A stretch of 64,000 bases of DNA from an uncultured Luteitalea sp. (GTDB taxonomy: Bacteria; Acidobacteriota; Vicinamibacteria; Vicinamibacterales; Vicinamibacteraceae), in assembly GCA_934541105.1 (NCBI GenBank), contig CAKTDA010000003.1, positions 186,001-250,000 of the forward strand. Direction: 5' to 3'. This document shows positions 7,754-14,439 of this stretch, piece by piece. The stretch's first letter is position 1. Each line of letters starts with the position of its first letter. The notes under the pieces were generated by a model. The model searched no databases. It was given only the letters and a program-made list of their open reading frames with translations, and had not been told where the DNA came from. Made by a program: the position numbers and the translations under genes.

Positions 7754-8836
7754 CTAGATCACGACCCGCCAGCCGCGCGGATCCGGGTCGAGCCCGCTCT
7801 GCAGCCGCGTGATGGCGTCGTAGAGCTTCTGGGCGATCGGGCCCGGGGCGCCGCCGTTGACCACGAGGTCGCCGGCTTCGCTGGCGAGCGTGCCGACGAC
7901 GGACACGACCGCCGCGGTGCCGACGCCGAAGACCTCCTGGAGCTTCCCGCGCGCGTGGGCGTCGCGGACCTCGGTCAGCGACACCGGACGCTCCTCGACG
8001 GGCAGGCCCCAGTCGCGGGCAATCGTCAGCACCGAGTCGCGGGTGATGCCCGGCAGGATGCTGCCGCCGAGCGGCGGCGTGACGAGCGTGCCGTCGATCA
8101 CGAGGCACAGGTTCATCGTGCCGACTTCCTCGAGGAACTCGTGCTCGATGGCGTCGAGCCAGAGCACCTGGTCGCAGCCGCGGGCGCGCGCCTCCTCGGC
8201 GACCTGGAGGCTGGCGACGTAGTTGGCCGCGGCCTTTGCGGCGCCGATGCCGCCGCGGACGGCCCGCACACGCTCGCGCTCGATCCAGATGCGCACGGGC
8301 TTCAGTCCGCCGGCGTAGTACGCGCCCACAGGTCCCGTGATCACGTAGAAGAGGTAGCTCTGCGATGCGCGGACGCCGAGGAACGGCTCGGTGGAGATGA
8401 GCGTCGGGCGCACGTACAGCGCAGTACCCGGGGCCGACGGCACCCAGTCGGCGTCGGTCGTGACGAGCTGGGCGATGCCCTGCACGAACAACTGTTCGTC
8501 GATCGCGGGCATCGACAACCGGGCGGCGCCCGTGGCCATGCGGTGCGCGTTGCGGTCGGGCCGGAACAGCGCGACGCGGCCATCGACGAGGCGGTACGCC
8601 TTCAGTCCCTCGAACATCGCCTGTCCGTAGTGCAGCACCGAGGCGGCGGGGTCGAGCGAGAGCGCGCCGTACGGCACGATGCGGGCGTCGGTCCAGCCGC
8701 GTCCGTCGGTGTAGTCCACGAGGAGCATGTGGTCGGCGAAGTACTTGCCGAACCCGAGCGCGTCCTCGGCGGGGCGTGGGCGGGGCGACGTGGTCCGGGT
8801 GACGGGAATCACGGGAGCAGACGCAAGGACTGACAT
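7754..8836 (-). CDS. ilvE: branched-chain amino acid aminotransferase
   Basis: A 360-residue class IV PLP aminotransferase that makes leucine, isoleucine and valine from their keto acids in the cytoplasm. The Schiff-base lysine is Lys201 in GIGAAKAAANYVASL; the FEGLKAY segment (residues 75-81) and the EVGTMNLC and GVGTAAVVS loops are typical of the longer branched-chain (type II) group. The ATG at 8836 is chosen over upstream codons because a strong GGAGGAGG ribosome-binding site lies about eight bases before it. A TACAAT box some 57 bases upstream gives a leader of about 50 bases, in contrast to the leaderless neighbours. Transcribed divergently from the permease gene. Confidence 0.94.
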   Translation of the reverse strand: MSVLASAPVIPVTRTTSPRPRPAEDALGFGKYFADHMLLVDYTDGRGWTDARIVPYGALSLDPAASVLHYGQAMFEGLKAYRLVDGRVALFRPDRNAHRMATGAARLSMPAIDEQLFVQGIAQLVTTDADWVPSAPGTALYVRPTLISTEPFLGVRASQSYLFYVITGPVGAYYAGGLKPVRIWIERERVRAVRGGIGAAKAAANYVASLQVAEEARARGCDQVLWLDAIEHEFLEEVGTMNLCLVIDGTLVTPPLGGSILPGITRDSVLTIARDWGLPVEERPVSLTEVRDAHARGKLQEVFGVGTAAVVSVVGTLASEAGDLVVNGGAPGPIAQKLYDAITRLQSGLDPDPRGWRVVI

Positions 8837-8893
8837 CGAAGGCCTCCTCCGGCCGGGTACGGGCAGGGTGACCGCACCTTCACCGGACAGGGA

Positions 8894-8899
8894 ATTGTA
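8894..8899 (-). promoter_or_regulatory. -10 hexamer TACAAT for ilvE, leadered
   Basis: Minus-strand TACAAT about 57 bases upstream of the ilvE ATG. The implied transcript has a leader of roughly 50 bases carrying the GGAGGAGG site. No attenuator-like leader peptide was recognised. Confidence 0.4.
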
Positions 8900-8990
8900 C
8901 TTGGCGCGGCTGCCCGACGCGGGACTGCTTGCCGCGGGCAGGTCCTGAGCGTACTGTTGACGATCGCCGCGCCCGGCGGGTTCCTCCCTG

Positions 8991-10913
8991 GTGCGCAGGT
9001 TATCGCCTGTGACGACAACGACCCTTCGGGCCTGGCTGCTCGCCGATCTCCAACCCCCGAGCGCGACGGCCCACCACGCGCCCGCGCACACCGCACCCTG
9101 GTGGCAGGTGATGTGCCTGACCGGCGTGGACTACTTCTCGACGCTCGGCTACCAGCCGGGCATCGCCTTCCTTGCCGCCGGCGTGCTCTCGCCGATTGCG
9201 ACGCTCGTGCTGATTGCGCTCACGCTCCTCGGCGCACTGCCCGTGTACCGCCGCATCGCGGGACTCAGCCCGCACGGGCAGGGCAGCATCTCGCTGCTCG
9301 AGCAACTGCTCCCTCGCTGGCGGGGCAAGGCCCTGGTGCTCGTGCTCCTCGGGTTTGCAGCGACCGACTTCGTCATCACGATCACGCTGTCGGCCGCCGA
9401 CGCGACCGAACACATCATCCACAATCCGTTCGCGCCGCACTGGCTCGACCACCCGATCGGCGTGACGCTGCTCCTCCTCGTGGCGCTCGGTGCGGTGTTC
9501 ATGAAGGGGTTTCGCGAAGCCATCGGCCTCGCGGTGCTGATCGTGGCCGGCTACATCGCCTGCAACGTGGTCGTGCTCGCGGTCGAGCTGTGGTCGGTGC
9601 TCCACCACCCCGAATACTTCGCGAACTGGCGCAATGCGTTGGTGGTGTCGCACGGCAGTCCGTTCGCGATGGTGGGCGTGGCGCTGCTCGTGTTCCCGAA
9701 ACTCGCGCTGGGCCTCTCGGGTTTCGAGACGGGCGTTGCCGTGATGCCGCTCGTGCGGGGCGGCCCCGGCGACACCGAGGACCGACCGGTCGGGCGCATC
9801 CGCGGCACCGGGCACCTGTTGACGACTGCCGCGGTCATCATGAGCGTGCTGCTCCTGGCGAGCAGCATCGCCACGACGCTCAACATCCCGGCCGAGGCGT
9901 TCGCGGAAGGCGGTGAGGCACGAGGCCGTGCCCTTGCGTACCTGGCGCATCGCGATCTCGGCCACACGTTCGGCACGCTCTACGACCTGCTGACGATTGC
10001 CATCCTCTGGTTCGCCGGCGCATCGGCGATGGCGGGGCTGCTGACGCTCATCCCGAAGTACCTGCCGCGCTACGGCATGGCGCCCGACTGGGTGCGGGCG
10101 ACCCGTCCGCTCGTGCTCATCATCCTGCTCGTGACGTGCGTCGTGACGCTGATCTTCGACGCCGACGTCGAGGCGCAGGGCGGCGCGTACGCAACCGGCG
10201 TGCTCGTGCTGATGACGTCGGCGGCGCTGGCGGTGACGATCCACGCCCGACGGTACCAGGGGTACGCCGCCGCATTCGGCGCCATCACGCTCGTCTTCGT
10301 CTTCACCACGATCGCCAACATCGTCGAGCGCCCCGATGGCATCAAGATCGCGACGTTCTTCATCGTCGCCATCGTCGTCTCGTCGCTGACGTCGCGTGTG
10401 TTGCGGAGCACCGAGCTGCGGATCAGCCAGGTGCGGTTCGACGATCCGGCCGCGGGCTGGCTCGCGGGGATGACGGCACCGACCGTGCGCGTGATTGCCA
10501 ATCGTCCCGACACGGGTCTCGAAGCGGAGTACGCCGCCAAGTGGCGCGAGGCGCGGAGCAGCCATCACCTCGACTCGCTCGACAACGTGCTCTTCCTCGA
10601 GGTGCAGCCGGGCGACGCCTCGGAGTTCGTGGACGACGTGCTCGACGTCTCGGGCGTGCGCATCGGGCCGTATCGCGTGCTGCGCTGCAAGAGCCCGGCG
10701 GTGCCCAACGCGATTGCCGCGCTGCTGCTGCACGTGCGCGACGTCACCGGCCGCGTGCCGCACGCCTACTTCGGGTGGACCGAGGGAAACCCGATTGCCT
10801 ACCTGCTGAAGTTCATGGCCCTCGGCGAGGGCGACACGGCACCGGTCACGCGTGAGGTGCTCCGCCAGGTCGAGGCCGATCCGAACTGGCGGCCCAGGAT
10901 CCACCTGGGTTGA
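8991..10913 (+). CDS. APC-superfamily amino acid permease with C-terminal soluble domain
   Basis: A 640-residue inner-membrane transporter with about 12 hydrophobic segments between residues 55 and 475, then a soluble C-terminal region of about 160 residues. The N-terminal VDYFSTLGYQPGIAF segment has the unwound-helix character of APC transporters, and EGHS-like loop SGFETG lies near residue 245. The soluble tail (SSHHLDSLDNVLFLEV onward) is of unknown function. The start is uncertain between GTG 8991 and GTG 9009. Substrate is not determinable; amino acids or small cations are both possible. Its 3' end overlaps the opposing RluA gene by 68 bases. Confidence 0.8.
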   Translation: MRRLSPVTTTTLRAWLLADLQPPSATAHHAPAHTAPWWQVMCLTGVDYFSTLGYQPGIAFLAAGVLSPIATLVLIALTLLGALPVYRRIAGLSPHGQGSISLLEQLLPRWRGKALVLVLLGFAATDFVITITLSAADATEHIIHNPFAPHWLDHPIGVTLLLLVALGAVFMKGFREAIGLAVLIVAGYIACNVVVLAVELWSVLHHPEYFANWRNALVVSHGSPFAMVGVALLVFPKLALGLSGFETGVAVMPLVRGGPGDTEDRPVGRIRGTGHLLTTAAVIMSVLLLASSIATTLNIPAEAFAEGGEARGRALAYLAHRDLGHTFGTLYDLLTIAILWFAGASAMAGLLTLIPKYLPRYGMAPDWVRATRPLVLIILLVTCVVTLIFDADVEAQGGAYATGVLVLMTSAALAVTIHARRYQGYAAAFGAITLVFVFTTIANIVERPDGIKIATFFIVAIVVSSLTSRVLRSTELRISQVRFDDPAAGWLAGMTAPTVRVIANRPDTGLEAEYAAKWREARSSHHLDSLDNVLFLEVQPGDASEFVDDVLDVSGVRIGPYRVLRCKSPAVPNAIAALLLHVRDVTGRVPHAYFGWTEGNPIAYLLKFMALGEGDTAPVTREVLRQVEADPNWRPRIHLG

Positions 10914-11871
10914 CGCCGAGCGCCTGGAGCCGCGCCGGGATCGGTGCGGTCACGTCGAGGACGGCACCGGTCATCGGGTGCGGCAGCGTGAGTCGCCAGG
11001 CGTGCAGCGCCTGGCCCGTCAGCGCGTCGAGCTGCACGCGCGTCGCGTCGGGCAGACGCGCGTCGGCCTTCGCGCTGCGATAGATCGGGTCGCCGGCAAT
11101 GGGCCAGCCAGCCGCCAGCAGGTGCGCGCGAATCTGGTGCAGGCGCCCCGTGCCCAGCACGCATTCGACGAGCGCAAGGCCGCCGGGCATCGGCCACATC
11201 GACTGCAGGCGGTGGATCCACGTCACGCTCGGCCAGCCGTCCTCGACGACGCCGACACGCGGCGGCCGCGTGGCAATCCGGCCGAGCGGGAACGTCAGCG
11301 TCGCCTCGTCCGGCGGGCGGCCGATCACCACGGCGAGGTAGGTCTTGCTCGAATGCTCGGAGGCGAGCAGCCGCGCGGCCCGGGCATGCACGGCGCGCGA
11401 CTTGGCCACGAGCAGCACGCCGGACGTGTCCTTGTCGAGGCGGTGCACGAGGCCCGGACGCGCGGTGGCGTCCTCCCACGCGCGGGCCTTGTGCAGCAGT
11501 GCATTGAACAGCGTGCCCGACTGCAGGCGCCCGGTCGGATGGCTCACCATGCCCGCGGGCTTGTTCACGACGACGAGCCACTCGTCTTCGTACAGCACGG
11601 GCACGTCGAGCGGTTCAGGCGCGTGGACCCTGCGCACGCGCGGCTTCGGCAGCGTGACGACGACCTCGTCGCCCTGGCGGAGTGACGACGACGCGCGGCG
11701 GCCGGTGAGGCCGTTCACGGTGATCAGCCCGGCACCGAGCCAGCGCTGCACCCGCGTGCGCGACAGCCCGGGCTCGTCGGCAAGCCGCCGCATGACCGCC
11801 TGGTCGAGCCGCAGGCGCTCGTCGCCGCGGTCGGCGACGAAGCGCCGCTCGCTCGTCACGCCGTTGGTCAT
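10846..11871 (-). CDS. RluA-family pseudouridine synthase
   Basis: A 341-residue RNA modification enzyme that isomerises uridine in rRNA or tRNA. An S4 RNA-binding domain covers about residues 18-75 and the catalytic domain follows, with Asp146 in the signature HRLDKDTSG and the later GRLHQIRAHL motif. Length and order match RluC/RluD. The specific target position cannot be assigned. The C-terminal tail of about 22 residues (rich in Ser, Pro, Gly) is encoded in the 68 bases shared with the opposing permease gene. The next gene downstream in the same direction is 162 bases away across the convergent junction; upstream lies the PAP2 gene. Confidence 0.9.
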   Translation of the reverse strand: MTNGVTSERRFVADRGDERLRLDQAVMRRLADEPGLSRTRVQRWLGAGLITVNGLTGRRASSSLRQGDEVVVTLPKPRVRRVHAPEPLDVPVLYEDEWLVVVNKPAGMVSHPTGRLQSGTLFNALLHKARAWEDATARPGLVHRLDKDTSGVLLVAKSRAVHARAARLLASEHSSKTYLAVVIGRPPDEATLTFPLGRIATRPPRVGVVEDGWPSVTWIHRLQSMWPMPGGLALVECVLGTGRLHQIRAHLLAAGWPIAGDPIYRSAKADARLPDATRVQLDALTGQALHAWRLTLPHPMTGAVLDVTAPIPARLQALGVNPGGSWAASSDRPRPGGAPHA

Positions 11872-11874
11872 GCC

Positions 11875-12486
11875 CTACTCGATCGCCTCGACGCCGAGTT
11901 CGATCAGCGCGAACGTCGCCCAGACGAGTGCGAACGTCATCAGCATGTCGCTCGGCCAGTGCGCACCCATGCGGATGCGGGCCCATGCGCCGACGAGCAT
12001 CGCCAGGCTGCCGACGATGGCAATCGCGAGCCCGCCGCTGCGCTGCCGCGTGCGCCAGGCAAACACCGTGATGGGCAGCCAGGCGCTGAACCACGTGGTG
12101 GCGAACGTTGACGGGAACGAGAACCCGCTCGACGCACGGACCACCTCGACATGCGCCGCGGTCGGGCGCGGCCGGGTCGCCACATCCTTCAGCGGCTCGC
12201 CGCCGAACCACCACACCAGCATCAGCACCGCGGCGACCACGAGCCCGCGAAGCCGCCCACGCCATGTGGCGGCCATCAGCCCGGCCGCGAGCAGGCCGTA
12301 GACGTACGGCCTCGTGACGAGCGACGTGATCCAGGCAGCGGGACCGGGCCCGATGCCGAGGCCCTGGACGAAGCGCGCGACGGCCGGGTCGCCCGGGAGC
12401 ATCGTCGTGAAGGACGCGACGGCAAGGACGCCCGCCGCGACGAGGACGGGGACCAGCCAGCGGCGCTGGGATGAGGCTTTCGGCAC
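11875..12486 (-). CDS. PAP2-family membrane phosphatase, motif 2 altered
   Basis: A 203-residue integral membrane protein with about six hydrophobic segments, of the phosphatidic acid phosphatase type 2 family (lipid phosphatases such as undecaprenyl pyrophosphate phosphatase). Motif 1 is intact (Lys100 x6 Arg107-Pro108) and motif 3 is intact (Arg170, His176, Asp180). Motif 2, normally PSGH, reads PSTF at residues 125-128, so the usual acid histidine is replaced by Phe128. Activity may be lost or changed. GTG 12486 is chosen because TACACT lies six bases upstream; longer readings have no signal. Three bases separate it from rluA-family gene downstream. Confidence 0.8.
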   Translation of the reverse strand: MPKASSQRRWLVPVLVAAGVLAVASFTTMLPGDPAVARFVQGLGIGPGPAAWITSLVTRPYVYGLLAAGLMAATWRGRLRGLVVAAVLMLVWWFGGEPLKDVATRPRPTAAHVEVVRASSGFSFPSTFATTWFSAWLPITVFAWRTRQRSGGLAIAIVGSLAMLVGAWARIRMGAHWPSDMLMTFALVWATFALIELGVEAIE

Positions 12487-12492
12487 GGGGGA

Positions 12493-12498
12493 AGTGTA
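12493..12498 (-). promoter_or_regulatory. -10 hexamer TACACT, leaderless start
   Basis: Minus-strand TACACT six bases before GTG 12486 of the PAP2 gene; the stretch between is TCCCCC, with no ribosome-binding site. Confidence 0.55.
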
Positions 12499-12524
12499 GT
12501 CGAACGCGCCCAGCCCGCCCGCGG

Positions 12525-13307
12525 CTACACGAAGCGCGCGAAGAAGCGCAGCGTATCGGCGAAGTGCTCCTCCCAGTACGCCCACGAGTGCGCGCCCGGG
12601 TGCTCCTCGTACTCGTGCGCGATGCCTCGCGCGCACAGGTCGGTGTGGAGCGCGCGATTCTCCGCAATCAGCTGGTCGTCGACGCCGCAGTCAAGGCGCA
12701 GGGGCGGCAGGTGGGCCCCGGCCTCGACGATGGCGTCGAGGACCGCGGCGTCGTGCGGTGCGGCGCCGAATGCGGCGACGTCCTCTTCGACAAACTGCGA
12801 CATCTGCGCGATGTGCGTGATGGACGAGTGGCCGGCGATGCCGCGGAACCGGTCGTGATACTTCGCGCCGATTCGCAGCGCACCGAAGCCGCCCATCGAG
12901 AGCCCGGCGATGAAGAGGGGCGCCGTGGCCTCGAGCCCAGGCAGGGCCGCGCGAGCGGCTGCCGGCACCTCGTCGGCAATCCAGCGTTCGTAGTCGACGC
13001 CGCTGCCGTGGCGTACGTACCCGCTGCCGTCGCCGTACAGACCGTCACTCGGCATCGCCAGCGCCATCGGAGGCATGGCGCCCGACGCGATGAGCCGCCG
13101 CGCGGTCTCGTGTGCGCCGCCCTGGAGCGCCCAGCTCCAGTGACTGCCGTAGACGCCGTGGAGCAGCAGGACGAGCGCGGTCGGTGCGGCATCCGGAGCC
13201 CACACGGTGAGATCGCCCCGGCCGCGCAGGGCCTGGCTCTTCACGGTCACGTGGCGCAGGCCGTCGCGCTCGAAACGAGGATCGGACATCGCGATCGTCC
13301 GGAACAT
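12525..13307 (-). CDS. esterase of the esterase D / FrmB type
   Basis: A 260-residue alpha/beta hydrolase (putative esterase family). The nucleophile elbow GLSMGGFGALRIG is at about residues 136-148, LLLHGVYGSHWSW forms the oxyanion region, and a catalytic His is visible in HPGAHSWAYWEEH near the C-terminus. There is no signal peptide, so it acts in the cytoplasm. It follows the zinc alcohol dehydrogenase gene by nine bases. Class III alcohol dehydrogenase plus esterase D is the classic formaldehyde detoxification pair (frmA-frmB), and that role is possible here, but the sequence alone does not separate S-formylglutathione hydrolase from general carboxylesterases. Confidence 0.83.
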   Translation of the reverse strand: MFRTIAMSDPRFERDGLRHVTVKSQALRGRGDLTVWAPDAAPTALVLLLHGVYGSHWSWALQGGAHETARRLIASGAMPPMALAMPSDGLYGDGSGYVRHGSGVDYERWIADEVPAAARAALPGLEATAPLFIAGLSMGGFGALRIGAKYHDRFRGIAGHSSITHIAQMSQFVEEDVAAFGAAPHDAAVLDAIVEAGAHLPPLRLDCGVDDQLIAENRALHTDLCARGIAHEYEEHPGAHSWAYWEEHFADTLRFFARFV

Positions 13308-13316
13308 CGGCCTGCC

Positions 13317-14435
13317 CTAGGATCCGGGCTCGCGGAAGAGAATCACGCCCTTGGCGTTGCGGCCGCTCAGCATGTCGTCGATCGCCTCGTCGAGCCGTTC
13401 GAGCGGATAGGTCCTGGTCACGAGCGCGTCCAGCTCGAGGTCGCCCGCCGCATGGAGGCCGAACAGCCGGGGGAAGTCCCGTGCGGGCACGCAGCCGCCG
13501 TACAGCGGCGTGACGTACCGCTTGTTCCACATGAACCACGGCATCGGCACGGTCACCGGGTCGTTGATGCCGCTCACTTGAAGGGCGGTGCCGCCATCGC
13601 GCACGAGCCGCAGCGGCAGGAATGCCAGTGACGGCACGCTCGTCGCCTCGAACGCATAGTCGGCACCACGTCCGCCGGTGAGTGCCTTCACGCGCCGCGT
13701 GACATCGTCGCCATCGCGGTCATCGTGTCGCGCCTCGACGACATGGGTCGCACCAAGCTCTCGTGCGCGGGCGAGCGCGGCCGGATTCGTGTCGATCGCG
13801 ACGATCGTGGCGGCCCCCGCGATGCGCGCGCCCTGCACGACGTTCAGGCCGACGCCGCCGCAGCCGAGCACCGCGACGTGCTCACCGGCCGCCACGCCTG
13901 CGACGTTGAGCACCGATCCCACGCCGGTCATCACGCCGCATCCGGCGATTGCCGCCGCCTCGAAGGAGACCCCGTCCGGTATGCCCGTGACCGCCGGCTC
14001 GCGGACGAGCGCAAGGCCACTCAGCGTGCCGATGTTGAACGACCTGTCGATTGGCCGGCCGCGCCACGTCGTGCCATCGGCATGCGCGTGCCCGGCCGAC
14101 CGCTCCATGACGTGCGCGGGGCGGCTCGTTTCGCACAGGACCGCATCGCCGCGGCGACACTGGACACACTCGCCGCACGGGATGCACCAGTTCAGCACCA
14201 CACGGTCGCCGGTGCGTACACGCGTCACGCCGGTGCCCGCGGCAATGACCACGCCCGAGCCTTCGTGGCCCATCACGAGCGGCCGCCCCCATGAGAGCGA
14301 CGCCTCGTCGGTGTGGCAGATGCCCGCGGCCCGCATGGCGACGAGCACCTCGCCGGCGGCGGGCGCGCCGACGTCGATCTCGTCGATGGTGAAGCGGCCG
14401 AGGCCATCGGCAATCGCGGCGCGCGTGCGTGCCAT
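13317..14435 (-). CDS. zinc-dependent alcohol dehydrogenase (MDR family)
   Basis: A 372-residue medium-chain dehydrogenase. Catalytic zinc ligands are Cys40 (AGICHTD), His57-Glu58 (MGHEGSG) and Cys166 (IAGCGVMTG); structural zinc cysteines are 87, 90, 93 and 101. The Rossmann motif LGCGGVGLNVV lies near residue 190. Length and motifs are close to class III (glutathione- or mycothiol-linked formaldehyde) dehydrogenases and to related aryl/alkyl alcohol dehydrogenases. It is followed by the esterase gene and preceded by the PVC-type cytochrome gene at a four-base distance, so the three may share a transcript starting at 17190. Confidence 0.88.
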   Translation of the reverse strand: MARTRAAIADGLGRFTIDEIDVGAPAAGEVLVAMRAAGICHTDEASLSWGRPLVMGHEGSGVVIAAGTGVTRVRTGDRVVLNWCIPCGECVQCRRGDAVLCETSRPAHVMERSAGHAHADGTTWRGRPIDRSFNIGTLSGLALVREPAVTGIPDGVSFEAAAIAGCGVMTGVGSVLNVAGVAAGEHVAVLGCGGVGLNVVQGARIAGAATIVAIDTNPAALARARELGATHVVEARHDDRDGDDVTRRVKALTGGRGADYAFEATSVPSLAFLPLRLVRDGGTALQVSGINDPVTVPMPWFMWNKRYVTPLYGGCVPARDFPRLFGLHAAGDLELDALVTRTYPLERLDEAIDDMLSGRNAKGVILFREPGS

Positions 14436-14439
14436 CCCG

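Noticed and set aside
9000..10904. A 634-codon minus-strand frame opposite the permease
   Set aside because: Charged, repetitive composition without membrane segments; the plus-strand frame is a clear transporter.
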